From Candidatus Delongbacteria bacterium (lineage in GTDB: Bacteria > UBA4055), in assembly GCA_022013635.1 (NCBI GenBank), contig JAKLPX010000211.1, positions 1 to 13,648 of the forward strand: a stretch of DNA of 13,648 bases, given 5' to 3'. A program made the translations under genes and the position numbers. The notes below the pieces were generated by a model. That model had not been told where the DNA came from. It saw only the letters and a program-made list of their open reading frames with translations, and made no database searches. Shown in pieces: positions 8,114 to 13,648 of this stretch (the stretch's first letter is position 1; each line of letters starts with the position of its first letter).

Positions 8114-9145
8114 TTATTCCCATTCCAGGATAACTTTGCCCGAATTACCTGTTTCCATTACATCAAAACCTTTTTGGAAATCATCTACTTTAAAATGATG
8201 AGTGATTATCGGAGAAAGATCTAATCCTGCGATCAGCATTTGCTCCATTTTATACCATGTTTCGAACATTTCTCTGCCGTAAATTCCTTTTAAAGTAAGC
8301 GCTTTGAAAATTATATCGCTCCACGCAACCTGGGTATTTGAAGGCAATATTCCGAGAAGTGCGATTTTTGAACCGTTATACATACTAGAGATCATATCAT
8401 TAAACGCGATAGGCGATCCGGACATTTCTAATCCTACATCAAACCCAACCATGCCTAATTCTTTCATGACATCTTTAATATTTATATTCATGGTATTAAT
8501 TGCTCTTGTTGCTCCCATTTTACGGGCAATATCAAGCCTGTATTCGCTGATGTCTGTTACAACTATATGTCTCGCTCCCGCAAATCTTGTAATAGCTACT
8601 GCCATACTTCCTATCAGACCGGCGCCGGTTATTAAAACATCTTCACCGATTACCGGAAAAGACAAAGCGGTATGTGTCGCATTTCCGAACGGGTCCATTA
8701 TCGCGATATAGTCGTCGGGGATGCTTGAGTTTATTTTCATGACATTTTCATACGGAACTTTTAAATATTCCGCAAATGCGCCGTCAATATTAACTCCGAT
8801 GCCTACAGTATTTTCGCAGACATGTTTTTTGCCTCTCCTGCAATTCCTGCAGTTTCCGCAGGCAATATGACCTTCTCCTGTCACTCTTTCGCCGATTTTG
8901 AAATGTTTAACGCCTGAACCCATCATGGCAACCGTACCTACATATTCATGCCCGATAGTCTGCCCGGGTCTGATCGTTCTCTGCGACCACTCGTCCCATT
9001 TATAGATGTGAAGGTCTGTTCCGCAGATAGCGGTTTTTTTTATTTTAATCAAAACATCGTTAATTCCGATTTCAGGAATATCTTTTTCAGTCATCCAAAG
9101 CCCTTTTTCGGCTTTAACCTTCGCCAAAGCTTTCATTTTTGACAT
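8114..9145 (-). CDS. tdh: L-threonine 3-dehydrogenase (zinc, NAD-dependent)
   Basis: The enzyme oxidises L-threonine to 2-amino-3-ketobutyrate, which KBL lyase (not in this window) splits to glycine and acetyl-CoA. At 343 aa it has the length of the bacterial enzyme. It shows the catalytic zinc site [14 protein letters not shown] and GHEYVG, and the structural zinc cysteines in [15 protein letters not shown]. It also has a Rossmann GAGLIGSMA and the [13 protein letters not shown] segment typical of Tdh rather than of general alcohol or sorbitol dehydrogenases. The start at 9145 is supported by GGAG 5 nt upstream; an internal Met three codons later has no better site. It lies 3 nt before lysC and 59 bp after prmA. 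That 59-bp gap contains a 12-codon ORF with its own SD, which may be a leader peptide. Confidence 0.93.
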   Translation of the reverse strand: MSKMKALAKVKAEKGLWMTEKDIPEIGINDVLIKIKKTAICGTDLHIYKWDEWSQRTIRPGQTIGHEYVGTVAMMGSGVKHFKIGERVTGEGHIACGNCRNCRRGKKHVCENTVGIGVNIDGAFAEYLKVPYENVMKINSSIPDDYIAIMDPFGNATHTALSFPVIGEDVLITGAGLIGSMAVAITRFAGARHIVVTDISEYRLDIARKMGATRAINTMNINIKDVMKELGMVGFDVGLEMSGSPIAFNDMISSMYNGSKIALLGILPSNTQVAWSDIIFKALTLKGIYGREMFETWYKMEQMLIAGLDLSPIITHHFKVDDFQKGFDVMETGNSGKVILEWE

Positions 9146-9155
9146 AATTACTCCA

Positions 9156-9194
9156 TTAATTGCTTAATTTGTTAATAAGTAAGTTTAAATTCAT
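9156..9194 (-). CDS. Possible 12-codon leader peptide upstream of tdh
   Basis: Between prmA and tdh an ATG at 9194 opens a frame reading [12 protein letters not shown] and ending with TAA at 9158-9156. GAGGAG (9206-9201, overlapping the prmA stop codon) lies 6 nt before the ATG, as strong an SD as any real gene here has. The frame ends just before the SD of tdh (GGAG, 9154-9151) and is not in frame with tdh, so it does not extend it. Four of twelve codons are Leu and four are Asn. I saw no attenuator hairpin. It could be a chance ORF behind a useful SD, a translational-coupling device or a leucine-responsive leader. No homologue can be judged at this length. Confidence 0.3.
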   Translation of the reverse strand: MNLNLLINKLSN

Positions 9195-9204
9195 TTTATT
9201 CTCC

Positions 9205-10068
9205 TCAATCCTTCACAAGCCTGATACAACACCACTCGTTCATTTCATAATAGCCGTCGGTGATAAGTCCGCCGATATCGTGGACTTTCTGATACATTCT
9301 TGCATTCTCCTCAATAAGGATTCCCGACAGAATTATCAAACCTTTAGGTTTAACGATTTTCTTAAATTTAGGAATTAATTCATCGAGAACGATTCTATTA
9401 ATATTCGCAAGCACAATATCGTAAGTATTTTCGACATCGTAATCACTGTCGTCAGTAAATTTTGTATGAATTTTCGTATCTACTTTATTCAGATGAGCGT
9501 TTTCCTTGCAGTTATCGTAGCTCTCTTCGTCTATATCAACCGCAGTTACGCTTTCCGCTCCATTCAAAACGGAAGCGATAGATAAGATTCCTGAGCCTGA
9601 TCCTGCCTCGAATACTTTTTTTCCTGTAAAGTCGTGTTTGCTTATCTCCTCAAGCATAAGTTTTGTGGTTTCGTGAGTTCCCGTACCGAACGCCATTTTA
9701 GGTTCGATAAGTATCTTTATTTTATCCGATTCTATCTCCTGCCATGCGGGAACCACGATGAACTTTCCCGCCTCAACCGGCGAATAAGTCTTTTTCCATT
9801 CCTCACGCCAATTTATGTTTGGAATTTTTTCATATTTCATTTCTGGAATTTCTTCAAGTTCGTTCTCGGTAAAAAACAATCTCAATGAATTAATTATCAT
9901 CTGAGGATCTTCGTCTTCCTCAAAAAACAGTCTTAACCCACTTGCATCTTCAAATGTCGTTTCGTCAAGATCTTCGATCCCTTTGCATCCGATCGAAAAT
10001 ACGAAGTCTGATAAAATATCTCTTAATATCTCGTCATTTATTTTAACATCAACAGAATACCATTCCAT
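9205..10068 (-). CDS. prmA: Ribosomal protein L11 methyltransferase
   Basis: PrmA methylates ribosomal protein L11 in the cytoplasm using S-adenosylmethionine. The 287-aa length is typical. The N-terminal L11-binding domain begins EWYSVDVKI. The linker NWREEWKKTYSPVEAGKFIVVPAW (about 85-110) and EPKMAFGTGTHETTKLML (about 122-139) are hallmarks of the family. The SAM-binding block is VFEAGSGSGILSIAS (about 152-166), followed by VTAVDID and the substrate-side block DIVLANI. The Asp usual in motif I (DxGxGSG) is Glu-Ala here. The ATG is one base after the stop of the upstream oxidoreductase, with AAGGAAA about 11 nt upstream, so the two genes are co-transcribed. Essentially ordinary apart from the neighbours. 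Confidence 0.93.
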   Translation of the reverse strand: MEWYSVDVKINDEILRDILSDFVFSIGCKGIEDLDETTFEDASGLRLFFEEDEDPQMIINSLRLFFTENELEEIPEMKYEKIPNINWREEWKKTYSPVEAGKFIVVPAWQEIESDKIKILIEPKMAFGTGTHETTKLMLEEISKHDFTGKKVFEAGSGSGILSIASVLNGAESVTAVDIDEESYDNCKENAHLNKVDTKIHTKFTDDSDYDVENTYDIVLANINRIVLDELIPKFKKIVKPKGLIILSGILIEENARMYQKVHDIGGLITDGYYEMNEWCCIRLVKD

Positions 10069-10069
10069 A

Positions 10070-11056
10070 CTAATTATTTTCCTTAAATTGGTTTGCTATT
10101 TCACTCAAAATCTTATCCGCCACTTCAAGAGCTTTTAATCCGTCTTTGCCCGTTACTTTGACAGGTTTGCCTTTTGATATAGATTCGACAAAATCCCTGT
10201 TCTCTTCCAAAAGCGCATTGACTTCAACTTTTTCTTTTTTGGAATATACAATTTTCTTATTAACATAATCAAGGTTCCCCACAGCCATGCCGTCTTTGAT
10301 CTCGGCATCTTTATCCGCGAGGTAGAAAATATCCGCGATTCCCGTATCAAGATCAAGCGACAGATATTTTTCCTTCTGGAATATTCTGAACTTCCGCATT
10401 TTCTTCAAGCTCATTCTTGAAGCTGTAAGATTCGCGACTGCTCCGTTTTTGAATTTGATTCTCACATTGGCAATATCTGCAGTATCCGTAATGACTGCTA
10501 CTCCTGCGGCATCTATTCTTTCTATATCCGATTTAATCAGACTTAGTATCAGGTCAATATCGTGAATCATAAGATCCAATACGACCGACACATCAGCGCC
10601 TCTCGGATTGAATGTAGCTAATCTGTGAGCTTCGATAAATTTAGGTTCAATTTCGAAGTTTTTTAATTGCGAAAATGCAGGATTATACCTTTCGATCTGC
10701 CCGACCTGTATGATAAGACCTTTTTCTTTCGCCATTTCAACAAGTTCACGCCCTTGTTCGACGGTTGCAGTAATAGGTTTTTCAATAAAAACATGCTTTC
10801 CTGCGATCAGACATTTTTTCGCAACTTCATAATGAGCCTGAGTAGCAACAGCAACAACAACCCCGTCAACCTGAGAGATCATCTCGTCCAAATTATCAAA
10901 ACCTTTACAGTTGTATAGTTCCGATGCCGTTTTAACTGCTTCACTATTAATATCATAAACCCCGATAAGTTCTGAAATATCCGAAAGCATCGTATGCATT
11001 TTTGTATGAATTTTGCCTAAGTGACCGCATCCGGCTATTCCTATTCTTGTTCTCAT
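10070..11056 (-). CDS. Gfo/Idh/MocA family NAD(P)-dependent sugar oxidoreductase
   Basis: This 328-aa protein has a Rossmann N-terminus, RIGIAGCGHLGKIH (about 4-17), and the family's catalytic-site motif IEKPI (about 91-95). A C-terminal alpha/beta domain contains LDLMIHDIDLIL (about 161-172), whose HDxD replaces the more usual GxHxxD. The HRLATFNPRG and RMSLKKMRKFRIF segments resemble what I recall of GnnA-type proteins, which oxidise UDP-GlcNAc at C3 for 2,3-diamino lipid A. I cannot confirm this and no lpx or transaminase gene is in view. An in-frame ATG at 11152 would add a 32-residue Phe/Tyr/Asn-rich stretch and overlap the upstream gene. ATG 11056 is preferred because it starts directly on the Rossmann fold with GGAG 3 nt upstream, a slightly short spacing. 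It probably begins the operon with prmA, tdh and lysC. Confidence 0.82.
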   Translation of the reverse strand: MRTRIGIAGCGHLGKIHTKMHTMLSDISELIGVYDINSEAVKTASELYNCKGFDNLDEMISQVDGVVVAVATQAHYEVAKKCLIAGKHVFIEKPITATVEQGRELVEMAKEKGLIIQVGQIERYNPAFSQLKNFEIEPKFIEAHRLATFNPRGADVSVVLDLMIHDIDLILSLIKSDIERIDAAGVAVITDTADIANVRIKFKNGAVANLTASRMSLKKMRKFRIFQKEKYLSLDLDTGIADIFYLADKDAEIKDGMAVGNLDYVNKKIVYSKKEKVEVNALLEENRDFVESISKGKPVKVTGKDGLKALEVADKILSEIANQFKENN

Positions 11057-11101
11057 AATCTCCATAGAATTTTTTATCCATAAATATAAGTTAAAATCAT
11101 T

Positions 11102-11122
11102 AAAAAAAACAATAAATTTGTT
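11102..11122 (-). terminator. Weak candidate terminator after the FGE-fold gene
   Basis: On the - strand, 11 nt past the stop at 11133, AACAA (11122-11118), a 5-nt loop and TTGTT (11112-11108) form a perfect but purely weak stem with one G-C pair, running straight into a tract of Ts (to 11102). It has the right arrangement for a Rho-independent terminator, but the stem is poor. The 76-bp gap here also has to hold any promoter for the oxidoreductase-prmA group. I see no convincing -35/-10 pair. Confidence 0.3.
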
Positions 11123-11132
11123 ATACTCGTGA

Positions 11133-12236
11133 TTAAGGAGTTCTCGAAACACGGAAACCTACGCTGTAAAGACTGCGGAATGACGGTCCGTAGTAATAGC
11201 GAACCGCAATGCGACAGTCGTCTGCAGCAGAGTTCCAATATCCGCCGCGGGCGTCTCGGCGGGAACCTATATCAGGGCCATAAGGATCAGTAACGATTCC
11301 GAGATCGTTACAGGCCGTGTAATAGCTTTTTCCATACCAGTCCCAGCACCATTCCCAGACATTACCGTTCATATCATAGATACCAAGCTGATTAGGAGCC
11401 TTTGTGCCGACTGGATGACACGGTCCGGTGTAATTTCCATAATACCATACATAATTAGTTAAATCTGCTTCATTAACACACCCGCTATATCTGCAATTGT
11501 CCGTCCAGTTCGTTCCGCCCCTTGCGGCATATTCCCATTCGGCTTCTGAAGGGAGCCTGTAGCCATTTACGCTCCAATTGCAAGTAACCGAGTTCCAAGT
11601 AGAATTCGTGTTTGTCGGTACCTCTCCCCAGTCTGCCGGATCAGTAGAACCACTAATAGTGTAGCATGGCGTGATTCCTTCCGCCATACTGCGCAGATTG
11701 CAATAGACCAATATTGCATACCAGCTTACATAGTAAACCGGATAATTCTCGCCTACTCCATAATCATAAGTATTCACAGGCATATACTGCGCCCATTCAG
11801 GTTGTGTTACCTCGTATTTACCTATATGAAAATCGCTTAAAGTCACGCTGTGGACAGGCAGTTCGTCACTATCGCCTTCTAAATAGTGGTCGCCCATGTC
11901 AAAAGTTCCGCCTTCGACAAAAACCATACCGGCAGGAACTGTAATTATTGCTGTAACTACAAAAAAATACTTGTTTTCTGTAAAATTATCAGTCCAAGTT
12001 GTTAAATTTGTGCTATCTAATAGTGTCTGATCGTCGTAGGGATTATTTTTACCGTAAATGTAATATTTATCGGCACTGCTTACTGAATCCCATTGTAAGG
12101 TAACAAGACTGTCATCGTAATTTATGCTTAGATTTGGAGGAGGCTTCAGTTTATTGCCTATGCTAATTTTATCGGCTGTCTCTGTGCAAAGAACCCCCGC
12201 AAGAATACAAATAATAATTAGTACGCACTTCTTCAT
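11133..12236 (-). CDS. Exported fibronectin-III plus FGE-sulfatase-fold (SUMF1-like) protein
   Basis: This 367-aa protein starts with a signal peptide (KK, then CVLIIICILAGVL, probable cleavage near 17-22). Residues about 32-100 form a fibronectin type III-like domain. Residues about 101-366 form a formylglycine-generating-enzyme fold: VEGGTFDMGD (about 107-116), EVTQPEWAQYM, YRLPSEAEWEYAARGG (about 226-241), YDMNGNVWEWCWDW (about 287-300), RGGYWNS (330-336) and GFRVSRTP at the end. True FGE uses a Cys pair spaced C-x4-C after the GG. Here only the second position is Cys (341) and the first is Ser336. Sulfatase activation is therefore unlikely, and a ligand-binding C-type-lectin-like role is more probable. 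Many other cysteines suit a disulfide-bonded exported protein. The SD AAGGAGG is 5 nt before the ATG. The last 33 residues before the tail look like a variable region (separate entry). Confidence 0.85.
   Translation of the reverse strand: MKKCVLIIICILAGVLCTETADKISIGNKLKPPPNLSINYDDSLVTLQWDSVSSADKYYIYGKNNPYDDQTLLDSTNLTTWTDNFTENKYFFVVTAIITVPAGMVFVEGGTFDMGDHYLEGDSDELPVHSVTLSDFHIGKYEVTQPEWAQYMPVNTYDYGVGENYPVYYVSWYAILVYCNLRSMAEGITPCYTISGSTDPADWGEVPTNTNSTWNSVTCNWSVNGYRLPSEAEWEYAARGGTNWTDNCRYSGCVNEADLTNYVWYYGNYTGPCHPVGTKAPNQLGIYDMNGNVWEWCWDWYGKSYYTACNDLGIVTDPYGPDIGSRRDARGGYWNSAADDCRIAVRYYYGPSFRSLYSVGFRVSRTP
11151..11249 (-). other. Variable-region-like 3' segment of the FGE-fold gene
   Basis: The segment encodes residues 330-362, from RGGYWNS to GFR. 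It keeps the fixed framework known from FGE-fold targets of diversity-generating retroelements (RGG.W, CR, A.R, P, R, GFR). Between these it has Tyr, Ser, Asp, Phe and Leu, including YYY and SLYS. At the 13 positions that are Asn in the framework I recall, 12 codons end in C or T, as expected if they derive from AAC/AAT by adenine-directed change. The same residues also occur in ordinary FGE-fold families. No reverse transcriptase or template repeat is in this window. Confidence 0.35.
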
Positions 12237-12258
12237 AGCCCCCTCCTTACATTTTAAC

Positions 12259-12279
12259 TTATCCGCTTGTAGTCTTCAT
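12259..12279 (-). other. SD-preceded 6-codon mini-ORF in gap before the FGE-fold gene
   Basis: In the 85-bp gap between the barrel protein and the FGE-fold gene, AGGAG (12292-12288) lies 8 nt before an ATG that reads MKTTSG and stops at TAA (12261-12259). The real gene's SD (AAGGAGG, 12248-12242) follows. It may be a chance match, a relic of a start, or a short leader. Otherwise this gap shows no clear terminator and no convincing promoter. Confidence 0.15.
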
Positions 12280-12321
12280 CAATGTTTCTCCTAAATCATA
12301 TTTTCAATAATCAACCCTTGC

Positions 12322-13648
12322 TTACCAGTAAATTTTCTGACCTATCGCAAAACTCAATCCCTTAGAGCTGTCTCCGTAAAAATATTTATTCTCTATGGCA
12401 AAATCCATAGAATAGTGTTTAAATGCTGTGCTGAATCCTGCGGCAGATGAATATAATGCGTCTCCTCCGAGCGTTATACCGCTTCTGAACCTAAACCACT
12501 TTGCAGAATTATGGTACCACTCGAAACCTGTTGAAAATTTAGGCATTGTCGTAGAGGTCAACTCGTTTTTAAATCCTTGCTTGTAAGCCGATGTCCAAAA
12601 CAAATTTTGATTTTCCGGATAGAATTTCCACACATAATCAAGTTTAAGCTCAATAGGAAGCGTAGTGTAAAACGAACCGTCTTTGGTAGTCTGAATATCG
12701 GCAAATAAAGAATCATCGGAATCATCCATGTCGCTTAAAAGAAGTCCGTTCATCTTATATTCGTACTTATAAATTTTACTGTTCTTATACCAGTCAATGT
12801 AAGAAAACAGATCAATAAAACTGAGTCCGATCGTCATTTTGTCATTTATTATTCCAGCCATGGCTAAATCGGTTGCAAAACCCATTCCGGCTTCAGAAAC
12901 CAACACTTCAAAAGATCCTTTTACCTGAGTTGCTCCTTCATCGGGAGAGTTCTCGTCTGTAATATCGTGAGCGACTATATAAGAATCTACATTTTTGATC
13001 TTAAAATATGCAGGACTGATTTTTTCTTCGCTGTCTTTTTCAAAATCATCCATTTCTGCTCCGGGTAGAGAATGAATCAATCTTATCGTTCCTCCGACGG
13101 AGAATTCTTGAAAATACTTATCAATCCAGCGATGGTTGATCGTATGAGCGTAAGATAAATCTAAAGATACGCTGCTGAAAGATTCCCCGTCAAATTCTTT
13201 GGCATCGTAAACTTTACCTGTTTCATTGCCTTTCAGCACTAATTCTAAAAGCTCTTTAGGCACGGATATATTTTGAATGGAATTTGCCGCTATAGAAAAT
13301 CCCATATTATGGTATGTAAGACCGAAAATGTCAAAATTGAGTTCGTTTTGAATTCTCCATTTATCATCCAGCTGGTCTAAAATTTTATCAACATCGCTTG
13401 AAGACCATGAATTATCTCCGCTTTTAGATATATAGTCATTATAAACATTTAATGAAAATGAATTTTCAAGCACATAACTAAGGTTAGGCATAAAAAAAAA
13501 TACATTCAAAGAACCTTGCACATTATCCGATAATCCCAAATTGGCAGGGTTATTTCTAATGGCGTCAAATCCCCTTAATATGGTTCCGTTACTCCATGAC
13601 GAGCCCATGATTGTAGGGTTGTTCCCTCCTGCAGACACTGTTGAAATA
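12322..13648 (-). CDS. Probable outer-membrane beta-barrel protein (5' end outside window)
   Basis: The frame stays open past the right edge (ISTVSAGGNN...), so the GTG at 13638 is probably not the start; the visible ISTVSA may be the end of a signal peptide. About 442 codons are seen. An early FDAIRNNPANLGL resembles the NPA.L segment near the start of many FCB-group barrel proteins. The rest alternates polar and aromatic/hydrophobic residues in strand-sized units (for example LSLDLSYAHTI-like and FSTGFEWYH). It has Asp-rich loops and ends in GQKIYW, whose terminal aromatic residue fits the signal used for BAM-mediated insertion. The cargo or substrate is unknown. I would place it loosely with FadL/PorV-like or DUF5723-like proteins. 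It lies 85 bp upstream of the exported FGE-fold gene, so both products act at or beyond the outer membrane. Confidence 0.65.
   Translation of the reverse strand, partial: ISTVSAGGNNPTIMGSSWSNGTILRGFDAIRNNPANLGLSDNVQGSLNVFFFMPNLSYVLENSFSLNVYNDYISKSGDNSWSSSDVDKILDQLDDKWRIQNELNFDIFGLTYHNMGFSIAANSIQNISVPKELLELVLKGNETGKVYDAKEFDGESFSSVSLDLSYAHTINHRWIDKYFQEFSVGGTIRLIHSLPGAEMDDFEKDSEEKISPAYFKIKNVDSYIVAHDITDENSPDEGATQVKGSFEVLVSEAGMGFATDLAMAGIINDKMTIGLSFIDLFSYIDWYKNSKIYKYEYKMNGLLLSDMDDSDDSLFADIQTTKDGSFYTTLPIELKLDYVWKFYPENQNLFWTSAYKQGFKNELTSTTMPKFSTGFEWYHNSAKWFRFRSGITLGGDALYSSAAGFSTAFKHYSMDFAIENKYFYGDSSKGLSFAIGQKIYW

Noticed and set aside
8304..8711. 135-aa + strand ORF opposite tdh.
   Set aside because: It is antisense to a strongly conserved gene and has no recognisable domain; the same applies to the other antisense ORFs opposite gdhA, lysC and the PPDK_N genes.
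11057..11152. N-terminal extension of the Gfo/Idh/MocA protein to 11152.
   Set aside because: The extra 32 residues are Asn/Phe/Tyr-rich with no domain match, would overlap the upstream gene and would read through the terminator-like hairpin.
12237..12321. Promoter for the FGE-fold gene (TTGATG with TAAAAT).
   Set aside because: The spacing is 20 nt and both boxes are weak; AT-rich chance match.
13636..13638. GTG at 13638 as the start of the barrel protein.
   Set aside because: The frame is open upstream to the window edge and reads like the end of a signal peptide, so the start is outside.
1..13648. CRISPR array, tRNA/rRNA, IS element, toxin-antitoxin or defence cassette.
   Set aside because: No direct-repeat arrays, cloverleaf-like sequence, transposase motifs or terminal repeats were seen. 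The nucleotidyltransferase domain is part of a large metabolic-type fusion and has no HEPN partner.

Overview
The window is AT-rich chromosomal DNA (by eye roughly 38% GC), densely coding, with clear Shine-Dalgarno (SD) sites. I see no plasmid, phage, IS, CRISPR, tRNA or rRNA signature. Two features suggest a Gram-negative member of the wider FCB assemblage or a nearby candidate phylum (Cloacimonadota- or Delongbacteria-like): an outer-membrane beta-barrel-type protein ending in Trp, and an exported fibronectin-III plus FGE-sulfatase-fold protein. This placement is inference, made without a database search. Regular SD sites argue mildly against typical Bacteroidota.

Layout: only the left-most gene, a metallophosphoesterase cut off at the window edge (2-694), is on the + strand. 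Everything else is on the - strand and is read from right to left. The order is: an outer-membrane barrel protein (cut off at the right edge, 13648-12322); an exported FGE-fold protein (12236-11133) followed by a weak terminator; a Gfo/Idh/MocA oxidoreductase (11056-10070); prmA (10068-9205); a possible 12-codon leader ORF (9194-9156); tdh (9145-8114); lysC (8110-7007); a 110-bp gap with a candidate promoter and a perfect 9-bp dyad; gdhA (6896-5610); and two tandem proteins related to the ATP-binding half of PEP synthase/PPDK (5607-3874 and 3860-678). The last gene converges on the phosphoesterase and overlaps it by 17 bp. No gene-free stretch exceeds 110 bp.

Functional reading: lysC, tdh and gdhA are aspartate/threonine/glutamate metabolism. 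The most unusual part is the gdhA operon. gdhA is followed at 2 nt and then 13 nt by two paralogous ATP-grasp (PPDK_N-type) proteins. Neither has the swivelling phosphohistidine domain or the PEP/pyruvate barrel of a real dikinase. Both carry the same C-terminal module, marked by GRWGS and HFF motifs. The larger one also has a GAF-like N-terminus and a Pol-beta-type nucleotidyltransferase domain at its C-terminus. This looks like a sensor/modifier pair tied to glutamate metabolism rather than a gluconeogenic enzyme; that role is inference and the substrate is unknown. A second point of interest is the C-terminal 33 residues of the FGE-fold protein, which resemble the variable region of diversity-generating retroelement targets, although no reverse transcriptase or template repeat is in this window.
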